Shown in pieces: positions 21,449 to 33,670 of a stretch of DNA of 64,000 nt. Numbering within the stretch: the stretch's first letter is position 1; every line of letters starts with the position of its first letter. Where the stretch lies: the NCBI GenBank assembly GCA_039583875.1, contig CM077162.1, positions 168,225,220 through 168,289,219 of the forward strand, in the 5' to 3' direction. The notes below the pieces were generated by a model. That model did not search any database, was not told the DNA's origin, and saw nothing but the letters and a program-made list of their open reading frames with translations. Origin of the DNA: Platanthera guangdongensis (Eukaryota; Streptophyta; Magnoliopsida; Asparagales; Orchidaceae). The position numbers and the translations under genes were made by a program.

Positions 21449-23240
21449 CTTACTCACGCTTGAACTATTATCCTACCGAAAGAAAGTGGGTTTTGAGAAT
21501 TTTTCTTCGGAGAAAAACTAAAGATAATTTTTCGACGGAAAACTTATAATAAAAAGTTAGCATTCGATCGAAGATTCACCATGAAACGAGATGAGGGAGC
21601 TAAAAAGTATAGTTTTAAACTTGCAAATGAAAATTGACCGTGACGGATCCGAAAATAAGACAAAATCTCGCTAGAGCATTAAGTCTCCTAACTTATAGAT
21701 GCTTTGATCGAAATCTCTTTACAAATCAAAGAGGCCTAAAGTTGTATTATCGAGGTGATCCGCACTATTGGATTTGACTCCAATCCGGAGGATTTACATC
21801 GTCCTATCTCTAGGATTGCGTGCAACTCCTTCCTTCTTTGAGTGATCTTTCAAATCAACGAGTCTCTCGACTACTATGAAATGAGATCAAATGCCTACTA
21901 CCGTATACCGAAAATACGGAGTCAGCACAAAAAGAATCAAAGAAGGATCGAGAATGAAATGACAAAAATAATAAAACTACGAAATAAAAGATACCCTCAT
22001 CTCACTTCATGGATCCTCACGATCAAATACTAAGGAAGATTATCTACTCATAATGGAAATTGAAATCAAAGTAGGATGAAAGAAATTCATTTTCATTACT
22101 TGCAAAAATAAAAGAGAATGCAATGTTTAAAAAGGACAATATTATATTAAGTTGAAAGAAAAGTATTACAATAATGAAAAGACTACAACAATAATGAATG
22201 AAAATAACAACTCACTAGCTCTTATGCTCTTCTACAACTCAACTCCAAAACTTCACTAAACTTCTTAACATAAATTGCTTACAAAAATAAAATTCACTCT
22301 CTCCAAAATCTAACTTTTTTAAAGCATGAGGCATAGGTTCCTTTTATAGGAGAGGGAGAAGGTTCTAGAATGGAATGAAGATGAAGGGGATAAGTGAAGT
22401 GGCCGGCCATGTGCTTGGAGACGGGGAATGCATTTCATTTAATGAGGGGGGAGAGAGGGAGGTGGGTTCAATGCATGGACTTCATGGAAATGAGAGTGGA
22501 AAATATAAAATAGGGAGGGGGATGGATGTGGATTAAATGAAGGAAAAAAAGAAATAAAAGAGGGGGGAGAGAGAGGGTTGGCCGGCCATATGCTTGGAGA
22601 GGTGCATGAATGAATTAAATGAAAGGGAGAGGGGGGAAATGAGTGGCCGGCCAACACATGAATGGAGTGGGCTGCATCTATATGGGCTCGGGTAGCTTGA
22701 AGTGGGGTTGAATGCATCATGTGGGCTTCAAGGGAAAGTGTCGGGCTGCTCCAAACTTCAAGGGCTACATGTAGGGGGCTGCATCATGATGTGGGCTGCA
22801 CCATAAGTGGTCAGGTTGCTCCATTGAAGTAAAGGGATGCTGCACTTGGAAGAGGTCGGGTTGCATCATGGGGGGCCGGCCATGCACTTCAAGGGCTCGG
22901 GTTGCATGTTGGAGGGCTGGTCTTGTATTTGGGCTGCACCATGTCGGCTCCAACCTCTAGAAATAAAATAAAATAGAGCATTAAGTTATGTTATATAGCA
23001 AAACAAATATATAAAATGAAACAAACAATAAGATGCAAACAAAACGTAACAGGAAATTTTGTAATTAAACTTAATAGGATGCAAAATATGATGCGTACAA
23101 AACATAAAATGAGGAATTAAAACATAACATCAAAAATAAAAATTAGAACCTAACAAACATAAAATACCTAAAAATATAAGTAATCCTAGGGATATCTATG
23201 CTAAACTAACCCAAAAACCGATGACTAAAACTAGTCATCA

Positions 23241-25259
23241 AATTCCCCCATGCTGGAGTTTTTGCTTGCCCTCAAGCAAATATCATTTAAGAACTTGGGA
23301 ATAATAAAAAGAAAACAAAACATGTTTAGGTTGCATGAATATGAAAAAAAAACATGAAAAATTAAACCATCCTAATTCCTATGTTATCAACTAGTGGAGT
23401 GAGAAGTGCAAAGTAGAAAACTTGAAAGTGAAAACCTAAAATTATCATTAGAACATAAAGAAGAATTACAAATTTCAAAATTCCTAAAACAAGGCATCCA
23501 AAATTAATGAAAATAAGATAGACAAAAATAGAAGTTCTAAATAAACGGCGCATTAACGAACTACTAGGTTGCTAGATAAAAATTAACCCTAAAACACCTC
23601 AAGGTGACCTCCAAAAAATCCATCAATGATGGTGGCCATAGGCTTGTCCGTTCACACTCTCTCCACTACGCGGATTTACGTTCTAAAGATTAATAGGACT
23701 TCTAATAGGCATTAAACCTTAGCTTAGGTAAATGATTAGGAAATGAAATAAGGATAAACATGAGAGCTTAAACACTAAACCAAGGTTGAGCTCAAAAAGT
23801 AAACATAAAAACATGAAGAGAAATGATAAGTACTTGAAACAAATAAAAGGCCATAAAAAAATTTTAATTTATTAAATTGGCCGCAAATAAACTTTATTTT
23901 TTTCTTTTCTTTTTTTTTCTTCTTTTTTTTTGTTTGTCTCTCTTTTTTGTTTTGATAACATTTTGATAATAACATTTTTTTCATACAAGCGCGCTCCTAA
24001 AGTAGGCTTTAAAATTTTCCTTTCATTTCAAAGATAATACACCCTCACAAAAAATGATTTTAAAGCTCAAAGTTTTAGTGTGAAAATAGGAAAGGCATTT
24101 TGGCTTTGGAGCAAATAATGAAATAAAAGGTGGAGCTAAATCAAATAAACATGGAAAAGGCCCAAAATTCTTTTGCAATGGTAAATGTTTTTGGTGGGCA
24201 AGAAAAGCTCAAACGAGTCAAAGGGTGGCCTAAATCATTTCTAAAGTACGTAAAACAACGCACATGCTTCGAGAGTAGCTAGGGATAAGTTCTAGACACC
24301 AAGAAAGACTACCACACAAATGAAAACGAGCTAATATTACCTAGCAACCATTCATATGTAATTAACCGAATAAGAAGAGTAACTACAAATTGCTAACTTA
24401 AAATGAGAAAATAGATGTCTATATTTAAGAACTAGAAACTAGTAAAACTAAGCTATGTTAAAATGATAAGTTTAGCAGACCTTTTCAAAGAGATCTATCT
24501 AGAACTACAAAACCGCACGACCCTACACATCACTAGAAGAAACATAAAAATAAACATGAAAATAATTTTTGATTTTGTTTTTCAGATATATTTTAGCAAT
24601 TTTGTGTATTTTCTCTTTTTTTTTTATTTTTTATTTTTGATTTGTTTTTTGGTTTTTGTATTAGTTAAAGCAAAAGTAGTACTAAAGAAGCTTAGTTAAA
24701 CTATTAAAAAAATGTTTTGATACAAAAATTTTGTTTTTGTAGAAATTTAAAACATTTTTTTTTGAAAAGAAAGAAAACAGAAAACAACTAAACCCTCCCC
24801 CATGCTTAAATTCTTTATTGTCCTCAATGAAAGAAAAAAGAAAAACGAGAAAGAGAAGGAGATAGAGAAGGAGAGAAAATGCAAAAAGTAAATTAAATAA
24901 ATAGAACAGGACTTCCTCGGGGTTATGAGGCTGAATGTGGATATCGCTCCACCATGCTTGCGCTTTACATCACTTGATCATCAGCAGACTTGACTTGATC
25001 CATCTTAAAATCAGCAATGTTGGAGCGGCGATCACAAACTTGCTTGGTTGGTCTCCGGAAGGAAGAGCAAAATAAAAGCAGAAAAATAGAGTTCGTGGGT
25101 AGGTGCCCAAGATTGTTCTTTATTACAACAATTTAAAGTTCGAATAATAATAATAGAAGTCTCAGAATAAAATGAAATGTCCAACATAAAAGAAAGTTCC
25201 ATGAAAGACAACATTACGATATAAAGAAAAGTTGTTATGCAGCAGGAGAGACATAATTA
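23241..25259 (-). other. Athila-type 3' non-coding region with two PPT-like motifs
   Basis: About 2 kb of AT-rich sequence with no reading frame of note. The minus strand has CATGGGGGAATT next to the LTR (about 23241-23252) as the functional PPT. A second GCATGGGGGAGGG lies at 24795-24806, just after the end of pol. Both are preceded by a GAGG(G/A)CAA motif that Athila and related elements usually carry upstream of the PPT. An env-like gene, present in some Athila elements, is absent. Confidence 0.7.
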
Positions 25260-26405
25260 TTTGAAAAATATAACTTTAAGCGATGGCCATTTATTTTAAA
25301 ATCACCCTTATCCGGGTGCGAGAGTAGCACAGTGCCATAAGGAAAAACCTGTTTGACTGTAAAAGGTCCAGACCAACGAGATTTCAGTTTTCCAGGGAAG
25401 AGACGTAAACGCGAATTAAAAAGAAGAACCTGATTCCCTGGTTTAAACGTTTTAGGGTGGCGCAGGTTTTATCGTGATAAAGTTTCGTGCGTTCTTTGTA
25501 AAGTTTGTTATTTTCGTAAGCGTACACTCTCCATTTATCGAGTTCATTCAATTAATTTTTCCTATGCTCGCCGACTGAGTGCGAATCGAAATTAAAAAAT
25601 TTTATCGCCCAATACGCTCGGTGTTATACTTCTACCGGGAGATGTCACGATTTTTCATAGACCAATCGGAAAGGAGTACAACCGATGGCGGTCTTGTACG
25701 CTGTCTGATAGGCCCAAAGAGCATCGTCTAATTTTAAGGACCAATCTTTACGAGAAGTAGAAACAGTTTTTTCCAAAATTCTCTTTAGTTCTCGATTGAC
25801 TACCTCGACCTGACTGTTAGTTTGGGGGTAATAAGCGGTGGATAATTTATGCGTAAGCCATATTTATTTTAAACCTTAGCTAGTTGGGCGTTAAAAAAGT
25901 GGCTCCCGCTATCGCTAACGATCGCTCGAGGAAAGCCAAAACGAGAAAATAATTTTTTTAGGAAATTTATGACTACGCGAGCGTCGTTACTTGGTAAAGC
26001 TTGGGCCTCCGCCCACCTAGAGGCGTAATCTACGACGACTAAAATGTATTTATTTCTGAAACTAGAGGGAAATGGGCCGACAAAGTCTATGCCCCACAAA
26101 TCAAAAACTTCGCATTCAAGAAAATAATGTTGTTACATTTCATTTTTATTAGAGATGTTTCCAGTCCGCTGGCACCGATCACACCCGCCCACAAAGATTT
26201 GTGCTTCTTTAAAAATGCTTAGCCAATAGAAGCGAGCACTAAGTACTTTATGTGCGGTGCGGTTTCCTTGAAAGTGCCCGCCAGTCGGACCTTCATGAAC
26301 ATGTTTTAAAATTTGTTGACCTTCTTCCCGGGAGACACATATTCTTACCATCTGCTCCGCACAAATGCGAAATAGAAATGGATCCTCCCAAAAATAATAC
26401 TTCAA
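25260..26405 (-). pseudogene. pol: Athila-type integrase, broken
   Basis: Read on the minus strand. The zinc-binding region HVHEGPTGGHFQGNRTAHKV with CDRCQRTGN is at 26133-26405. The core with [13 protein letters not shown] and IVSDSGSHF is at 25869-26099; the next stretch includes [15 protein letters not shown]. The C-terminal part ends near 25260 with KSRWSGPF and HRLKLYF. The expected catalytic Glu region reads SQVEVVNRE, consistent with a retained Glu. Stops separate the pieces, for example near 26130 and 25866. Confidence 0.85.
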
Positions 26406-26426
26406 CTCAGAAAAGAATTTCTTCTT

Positions 26427-28318
26427 TTACTGAGAGGAGTATTCTTTTGGGAGGACGCGGGCCACCAGATAATTGGCCAAATCGGCAAACCAGGGGGTAG
26501 AAGAAGAAACTTTAAAAAAAATTTCATCCAGAAAAGAATCAATATGTAAATTTTCATCAAAAATATCAATTTCAGGATTTTCTAAGCTTGAAAGATGATC
26601 AGCCGCTAAATTTTCCGCTCCTTTCTTATCCCGGATCTCCAAGTCGAATTCTTGAAGTAATAGGATCCAATGAATAAGACGCGGCTTGGCTTCTAGTTTA
26701 GAAAGGAGGTACATCAAAGCGGAATGATCCGTAAAAACGATAACCTTAGAAAGAGTGATGTAGGGTCGGAATTTATCAAAAGCAAAAATAACAGCTAAGA
26801 GTTCCTTTTCTATTGTAGTGTAATTTTCTTGTGCTGAATTAAGCGTTTTGTTAGCGTAATAGATTGGGTGGAAATTCTTAGCTATACGTTGTCCTAGTAC
26901 TGCACCGACCGCAAAACTACTTGCGTCGCACATAATTTCAAAAGGTAAATCCCAAACCGGGGCGATCATAATCGGAGCATTTATATGTTTGGATTTAATT
27001 AAGTCAAACGCCGCTAAACAAGCATGGTCAAAAGCAAAAGGGGCATCTTTCTCGAGAAGGTGGGTGAGAGGCTTAGTAATTTTTGAAAAGACCTTAATAA
27101 ATCTTTGATAAAAATCTGCATGCCCTAAAAAACTTCTTATCGCTTTGATATTCGTAGGCGGCGGTAACTTTTCAATTACTTCGGTTTTTGCCTTATCAAC
27201 TTCAATTCCCTTAGCGCAAATTTTGTGGCCAAGGACTAAGCCTTCATGTACCATAAAGTGGCACTTTTTCCAATTTAAAACTAGATTTGTTTCTTCGCAG
27301 CGTTTTAAAACTTTTCCTAAATTCTGTAAACATAACTCAAACGAGTCGCCAAAAACCGAGAAGTCGTCCATAAACACTTCCATAATGTTTTCTACATGTG
27401 TATCGAAAATGGCCATCATGCACCGCTGAAAGGTAGCTGGTGCATTGCATAGCCCGAAAGGCATCCTATGGTAGGCAAACGTTCCGAAATGGCAAGTGAA
27501 TGTTGTCTTCTCTTGGTCCTCGGGTGAGATAGGGATTTCGAAGTATCCCGAAAGACCATCGAGAAAACAATAAAAACTATGCCCGGATAAGCGTTCTAAA
27601 ATTTGATCGATAAAGTGAAGGGGGAAGTGATCTTTACGAGTGGCATCATTTAATTTGTGGTAATCGATGCACATCCTCCATCCCGTTACCGTCCTATTTG
27701 GAATTAAATCATTATTTTCATTTGTTACTACCGTGATCCCACCCTTCTTAGGTACAACCTGAACCGGACTTACCCACTGACTATCGGAAATAGGATAGAT
27801 TATCCCCGCATCTAATAACTTAAGAACCTCGCCCTTCACAACCTCTTTCATATTAGGATTAAGACGACGTTGAGGTTGGACTACACCCTTAGAATTATTT
27901 TCAAAAAATATTTTGTGGGTGCAAAAGGAGGGGCTTATGCTAGGAATATCAGAAATTTACCACGCTATAGCTCGGCGATGCTTTTGTGTAGTTCGATCAA
28001 TTGATCATTTTCGGATTGAGAAAGCAAAGCCGAGATTATAACGGGCAATTTAGAATTTTGTTCAAGAAAGGCATATTTGAGATGTTCGGGAAGGGGTTTT
28101 AGTTCTAAGTTAGGTGGTTCATCGTAAGAGTTCTTTAAAACTTTTGCATTCTCAAAAACAATATTTTCATAATTGTTTTTGTCTAAACACTGGTTCATTT
28201 GCAAAGTTGGCTTGCGCAGACATAACCGTGTCTTCAAAAATATTTGTAAAAAATTCAGAAAAAGTGGAAGAAAAATCATTGGAAGAAATATTTGAAAGAG
28301 AAAGAGAGGAGTCTTCAT
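26427..28318 (-). pseudogene. pol: Athila-type reverse transcriptase and RNase H with PR-RT connector
   Basis: A long open piece at 27851-26427 (474 codons) carries RT motifs [36 protein letters not shown] and the catalytic FMDDFSVFG. RNase H follows, with [36 protein letters not shown] and [12 protein letters not shown] connector at 28318-27965 (LELKPLPEHLKYAFLE) belongs to the region before RT. Stops between 27965 and 27851 break continuity, and a stop at 26427 separates it from integrase. Catalytic residues are present but no full polyprotein can be made. Confidence 0.9.
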
Positions 28319-28347
28319 TTAAAACATCAAGAAAGAAACATGAGTCG

Positions 28348-28950
28348 TCATTTTTTTAAAGAATTTTTCATGGATTGATTTATTGAAAACTTCACCTCGT
28401 CATCTCCCACACGAAGCAAAAGTTTTTCGTTACTTACATCGATGATCGCACGAGAGGTGGCTAGGAATGGACGACCAAGGATAAGGGGAACCTTGACATC
28501 TTCTTCAATATCAAGAATGACAAAACCCACCGGGAAGATGAATTTGTCGACCTTCACTAACACATCCTCAACGATACGTAACGGATACTTAATCGATCGA
28601 TCATCCAATTGAATGCTCATACGCGTAGTGCTGAGAGTGTCCAATCCTAGCTTTTTAAATAATGAAAAAGGCATCAAGTTGATGCTCACTCCTAAATCGG
28701 CTAGCGCGTGCTTTACAAAAAAATCAACAAAAACGCAAGGAATCGAAAAACTACCCGGATCATTTATCTTTTTAGGAAGATTAGAGTTTTTAATAACCAC
28801 CGAGCACTCTTCATTTAAGGTTACATGCGATAAATTTTCCAATTTCGTCTTGTTCGTTAATAAATCCTTAAGATATTTTGCATACTTAGGCATTTGACTA
28901 ATCGCTTCATGAAATGGCAAAATTAATGTGAATTTGTTTAAACATTTCAA
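28348..28950 (-). pseudogene. Athila-type protease region
   Basis: Retropepsin-like. The active site reads ALADLGVSINLMP, where family members usually have CDLGAS, followed by RMSIQLDDRS, VEDVLVKVDKF, FPVGFVILD and the flap-distal LILGRPFLATSRA. The 201-codon frame is open but is offset from the gag and RT frames by stops on both sides. Confidence 0.85.
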
Positions 28951-30476
28951 GGAAGCGCTGGTACTGATCGTCTAGTTTTTCTTTCCTAAGCCGAGTCGGA
29001 TAAGGAGGTGGCGGGAATTCCTCTATAACAACCGGAGCATTATTTTGAACGCCATCGTTTTCTTTTCCAAAATTAGCATTATCCTTTTCAAAAACAGAAA
29101 TATCTTTTTCTTTATCAAAAATAGATTTTTCATTTCCAAAAGTTAATTTATCATTTTCCGTGGGGATAATTGTTTCCGCAGCAGGAGGGACAATCACCCT
29201 TTGCTCTTCCCTTATGGTGGGCTCGTTAATAACTTTACCGCTTAGAAGGGAAATCACATTTGCATGCTCCCTTAGGTTAGGTTCAATGTTCGAGGGAAGA
29301 GTTCCAGGTGGTCTCTCGGAAAAAGCCTTGGCAAGTTGCCCGACCTGGTTTTCTAAACTTTTCACGGAGCCAGTTAGACTTCTAATATTTGCTTCATTCG
29401 AGCTTATATATTTAGAAAGGATCTCCTCCAAAGGGGGAGGTTTTCAAAATTTTGGTTTTGATGTTGTGGTGGTGGTGGTGGAGTGAAATCGTGTGGTGGA
29501 CGTGCGACATTCGCGGGATTACTCCAAGAAAAATTTGGATGGTTACGCCATCCAGGGTGATATGAGTTTGAAGAAGAATTAAAACCAGGAGGAGCAGAAA
29601 AATTAGAAAAAGCAGAAAAATTATTGGCAGAATTATTTTGAGCAGGCCTGGGTATGTTCCCCAGATAATCCACCTGCTCAGCAGCAGCAGCATTCGCATT
29701 TTCATATACCTTAGCAGCGGAGGAAGCAGTCATCTCCGAAATCTTCTTGTTCAACATTTCCACTTGCAACGCCAGTTACGAAACCGAGTCCACCTCATAG
29801 ATACCTGCAGGTTTATTTGGGAAAGACCTAGGCGAGTTCCACTGAAAAGTGTTCATCATCATGTACTTTATAAGCTCAAGAGCGGCTTCCGGAGTTTTGC
29901 AGTCCAAAGAAACAGCGGAAGTGGCATCTATCATTTGCTTAGTCTCTTGATTTAGCCCATTGTAAAATGTCTGAACCAGTAACCATACAGGCAGAGCATG
30001 ATGAGGGCATCTTCTCAAAAGTTCTTTGAACCTCTCCCAAGTGTCATAGACGGTCTCAAAAGAAATTTGAGAATAAGAAGTTATATCATTTCTTAATTTA
30101 TCAGTTTTAGCGGGAGGGAAATATCTAACAAGAAATTTATCACCTAAAATGTTCCAAGTAGTGATTGATCCTCTTGGAAGAGAACTCAACCACTGCTTGG
30201 CTTTAGTTCTTAAGGAGAAGGGGAAGAGTCTTAGCCTAATAACATTGTCTGAGACACCATTTATTTTGAAGGTGTCACAGATCTCGAGAAAACTAGCATA
30301 TGCAAGTTCGGATCTTTATCTTATAATCCGTCGAACTGTACATATTGCTGCAGCATTTGTATGATGCTAGGCTTAAGCTCAAAATTATTGTTCGCAATTG
30401 CATGTCGAACAATACTTGTTTCAGTCCCATCCAGGTTGGGTCGAACATAATCGGACATGGTCCTTTGCTGAGCCAT
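28907..30476 (-). pseudogene. gag: Athila-type gag, broken
   Basis: The start is placed at the ATG at 30476, where the minus strand reads MAQQRTMSDYVRPN, the usual Athila Gag opening. The frame then suffers several stops up to about 30190. The rest (30189-29776) has SLPRGSITTWNILGDKFLVRYFPPAKT, the retrotransposon-gag core. A Gln/Asn/Pro-rich stretch with NHPNFSW follows at 29404-29769, then a segment with QVGQLAKAFSERPPGTLPSN and PPPYPTRLRKEK at 28907-29431. No zinc knuckle is seen, as is usual for Athila. Confidence 0.85.
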
Positions 30477-30792
30477 TCCTGGGTTGGGGTCTCCCATTTC
30501 AGAATTAAAATTACAATCACCGTCGGAATCCTAAACCGTTGTTTGAGAAGTGGAACCTCTGAATCGCCAGTTTCTCCGAAAGGAGCGTTCGATTTATGGG
30601 TCCAAGTCAACAAGTAGCGACGGATTCGTGCGGGCCATGCACTAAGAAAATTAGAAGGAGAATGGGGGAAAGAAAAAGTGAAGAAGGGAAATAAAAAACT
30701 TGAAGAAGAAAATAGAGAAAGGTAAAAAAACAAATTTTGATTTTTTGCAGAAGTAATAGCGAAAGCGTTTTCCTAAAATTGACGAAAACGCG

Positions 30793-30810
30793 TCCCCTGC
30801 AACGGCGCCA
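30793..30810 (-). other. Athila-type primer-binding site
   Basis: On the minus strand TGGCGCCGTTGCAGGGGA begins six bases after the 5' LTR. This is the site usual for Athila and Tat elements, not the tRNA-Met site of the other elements here. Confidence 0.8.
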
Positions 30811-30816
30811 AAAACT

Positions 30817-32714
30817 TGATGGGCTAAAACCCGAACAGGCAGGTGTACCTGTCGAATTGTAGTACCAAGGTCGTATTAAAACTCAGGGCTATCAACTACT
30901 CTTACTCACGCTTGAACTATTATCCTACCGAAAGAAAGTGGGCTTTGAGAATTTTTCTTTGGAGAAAAACTAAAGATAATTTTTCGACGGAAAACTTATA
31001 ATAAAAAGTTAGCATTCGATCGAAGATTCACCATGAAACGAGATGAGGGACATAAAGAGTATAGTTTTAAACTTGCAAATCAAACTTGACCGTGACGGAT
31101 CCGAAAATAAGACAAAATCTCGCCAGAGCATTAAGTGTCCTAACTTATAGACGCTTTGATCGAAATCTCTTTACAAATCAAAGAGGCCTAAAGTTGCATT
31201 ATCGAGGTGATCCGCACTATTGGATTTGACTCCAATCCTGAGGATTTACGTCATCCTATCTCTAGGATTGCGTTCAACTCCTTCCTTTTTTGAGTGATCT
31301 TTCAAATCAACGAGTCTCTCGACTACTATGATATGAGATCAAATTCCTACTACCGTATACCGGAAATACGGAGTCGACACAAAAAGCATCAAAGAAGGAT
31401 CGAGAATGAAATTTCAAAAACAATAAAACTATGAAATAAAAGATGCCCTCATCTCACTTCATGGATCCTCACGATCAAATACTAAGGAAGATTAGCTACT
31501 CATAATGGAAATTGAAATCAAAGTAGGATGAAAGAAATTCATTTTCATTACTTGCAAAAATAAAAGAGAACACAATATTTAAAAAGGACAATATTATATT
31601 AAGTTGAAAGAAAAGGATTACAATAATGAAAAGACTACAACAATAATGAAAGAAAATAACAACTCACTAGCTCTTATGCTCTTCTACAACTCAACTCCAA
31701 AACTTCACTAAACTTCTTAACATAAATTGCTTACAAAAATAAAATTCTCTCTCTCCAAAATCTAACTTTTTTAAAGCATGAGGCATAGGTTCCTTTTATA
31801 GGAGAGGGAGAAGGTTCTAGAATGGAATGAAGATGAAGGGGATAAGTGAAGTGGTCGGCCATGTGCTTGGAGAGGGGGAATGCATTTCATTTAATGAGGG
31901 GGAGAGAGAGAGGTGGGTTCAATGCATGGACTTTATGGAAATGAGAGTGGAAAAATATAAAATAGGGAGGGGGATGGATGTGGATTAAATGAAGGAAAAA
32001 AAAGAAATAAAAGAGGGGGGAGAGAGAGGGGTGGCCGGCCATGTGCTTGGAGAGGTGCATGAATGAATTAAATGAAAGGGAGAGGGGGAAAATTAGTGGC
32101 TGGCCAACACATGAATGGAGTGGGCTGCATCTATATGGGCTCGGGTAGCTTGAAGAGGGGCTGAATGCATCATGTGGGATTCAAGGGAAAGGGTCGGGCT
32201 GCTCCAAACTTCAAGGGCTGCATGTAGGGGGTTGCATCATGATGTGGGCTGCACCATAAGTGGCCAGGTTGCTCCATTGAAGTAAAGGGCTGCTGCACTT
32301 GGAAGGGGTCGAGCTGCACCAATGAAGAAGGGCTACATCATGGAGGGCCGGCCATGCACTTCAAGGGCTCGGGTTGCATGTTGGAGGGCTAGTCTTGTGT
32401 TTGGGCTGCACCATGTGGGCTCCAACATATAGAAATAAAATAAAATAGAGCATTAAGTTATGTTATATAGCAAAATAAATATATAAAATGAAACAAACAA
32501 TAAGATGCAAAAAAAACATAATAGGAAATTTTGTAATTAAACTTAATAGGATGCAAAATAGGATGCATACAAAACGTATAATGATGAATTAAAACATAAC
32601 ATCAAAAATAAAAATTATAACCTAACAAACATAAAATACCTAAAAATATATAATTAATCCTAGGGATATCTATGCTAAACTAACCCGAAAACTGATGACT
32701 AAAACTAGTCATCA
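30817..32714 (-). repeat. Athila-type 5' LTR (1898 bp)
   Basis: The uninterrupted counterpart of the split LTR at 11518-23240. It starts TGATGGGC and ends GTCATCA in plus orientation. AT-rich, with GGGCTGCA micro-repeats at about 32120-32420 and GGCCGGCCAT motifs. The short frames in it are not coding. Confidence 0.92.
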
Positions 32715-33587
32715 CTTGCCTCTCCATTATTTTTTCTTGTTCAAGAATTTCTTGAACTCTTGAGAGTAGGGAGAACTCTCCTTCAGATAGTTCTGAGCCT
32801 GAGGTACTTGGCTCCGAGGTTTCTTCTTCACTTTCTTCTTGTCCTAGGGTAGGAGAGGCAGCCTTGGACTTCCTTGAGGTGTCTGCCTTGGGAGATACAG
32901 ACTTCTCCTTGTATGAAGACCTGTTCTTCTCTTCTTCAGCTTTTCTTGAATTAATTTGCAGCTCATATGACATAAGCTTTCCGAAGAGATTTTGCGAGTC
33001 AGTCTCAGCTAGCTTTCCAAATTCCCGAATAACACAGACCTTCTTATCCCATTCCTTAGTAAGGGATCTCAAGAACTTATCATTCAGTTCTTCGTTGGTG
33101 AAGACTCGACCGTATACTCTTCTGTCGTTAACTATCTTAAAGAATTTTTCAAAAATATCTGCAATTGTATCCTTGGGTTCTTGTCGGAAGGCTTCATATT
33201 TTTGATTTAGAAGGGATCTTCTATCATCCCTAACTTATTATGTGCCTTCAATTAAGGTGATGAGGGACTGCCACATTTCCTTAGTGGATTGGCAGTGAAT
33301 CAGTTATGTAGCATAGAGTCATCAATTGCACTTGCAATAATATTTTTGGCCTTCTTGTCTAAAACGATAAGTGCAATCTCATCTTTGTCAAGATCCATCA
33401 ACTTCTTAGGAACTTTCTTTGTAGGATCTATAGTGGCCATGGTCATAGGAACATAAGGACCTTCTTCAACAATCATGAATATCCTTGGATCCACAGCTTT
33501 CATGAAAAATTTAATCCTCTCTTTCCACATGGGAAAGTTGTTCTTTGTACACAAGAGAAGCTTAGCAAAATCCTTGGCCTTGTCCAT
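32715..33587 (-). pseudogene. gag: Copia-1 gag N-terminal half
   Basis: The ATG at 33587 opens MDKAKDFAKLLLCTKN, then FPMWKERIKFFMKAVDPR and EEGPYVPM, the N-terminal gag domain shared with element A. A stop follows near 33300, then frameshifts. The 33072-32720 piece carries the UBN2-type middle region (RSLTKEWDKKV, LFGKLMSYELQI) and ends QEILEQEKIMERQ. The Athila-type element begins at this point and the gag resumes at 11517. Confidence 0.82.
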
Positions 33588-33652
33588 GCTTGGATAACTC
33601 AAAAGACAACTTGGGTCAGATCAGATTAAGGTGTTAACATTTTAATGATCAA

Positions 33653-33668
33653 CCTGACTCTGATACCA
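33653..33668 (-). other. Copia-1 primer-binding site
   Basis: Minus strand TGGTATCAGAGTCAGG, two bases from the LTR edge at 33671; complementary to initiator tRNA-Met. Confidence 0.85.
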
Positions 33669-33670
33669 AT

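Larger units (their letters stand above)
11518..23240 (-). repeat. Athila-type 3' LTR, split in two
   Basis: The LTR consists of 11518-11606 and 21454-23240 (about 1.88 kb without the insert and duplicated site). It aligns with 30817-32714 with numerous substitutions and small indels, which marks it as clearly older than the Tekay insertion inside it. The part near 22640-22960 is a mosaic of GGGCTGCA-type micro-repeats with several GGCCGGCCAT motifs. I see no coding potential in it. Confidence 0.9.
11518..32714 (-). mobile_element. Athila-type Ty3/gypsy element, interrupted by the Tekay element
   Basis: Both LTRs start TGATGGGC and end GTCATCA in plus orientation: 11518-23240 (split by the Tekay insertion) and 30817-32714. 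The order on the minus strand is PBS, gag, protease, RT-RNase H, integrase, a long non-coding tract and PPT. The RT motif [12 protein letters not shown] and a PBS starting TGGCGCCGTTG are typical of Athila. Flanking bases are CTTGA (11513-11517) and CTTGC (32715-32719), a probable target duplication with one mismatch. The coding parts have several stops, so the element is defective. No env-like ORF is visible. Confidence 0.88.

Noticed and set aside
22439..22953. Minus-strand frames with His/Pro/Ser-rich text
   Set aside because: They lie in the Athila LTR micro-repeat zone and are lost in the other LTR copy at 32100-32430.
23775..24760. Possible host exon in the AT-rich tract
   Set aside because: The frames are poly-Lys and poly-Phe products of A/T runs within the Athila 3' non-coding region.
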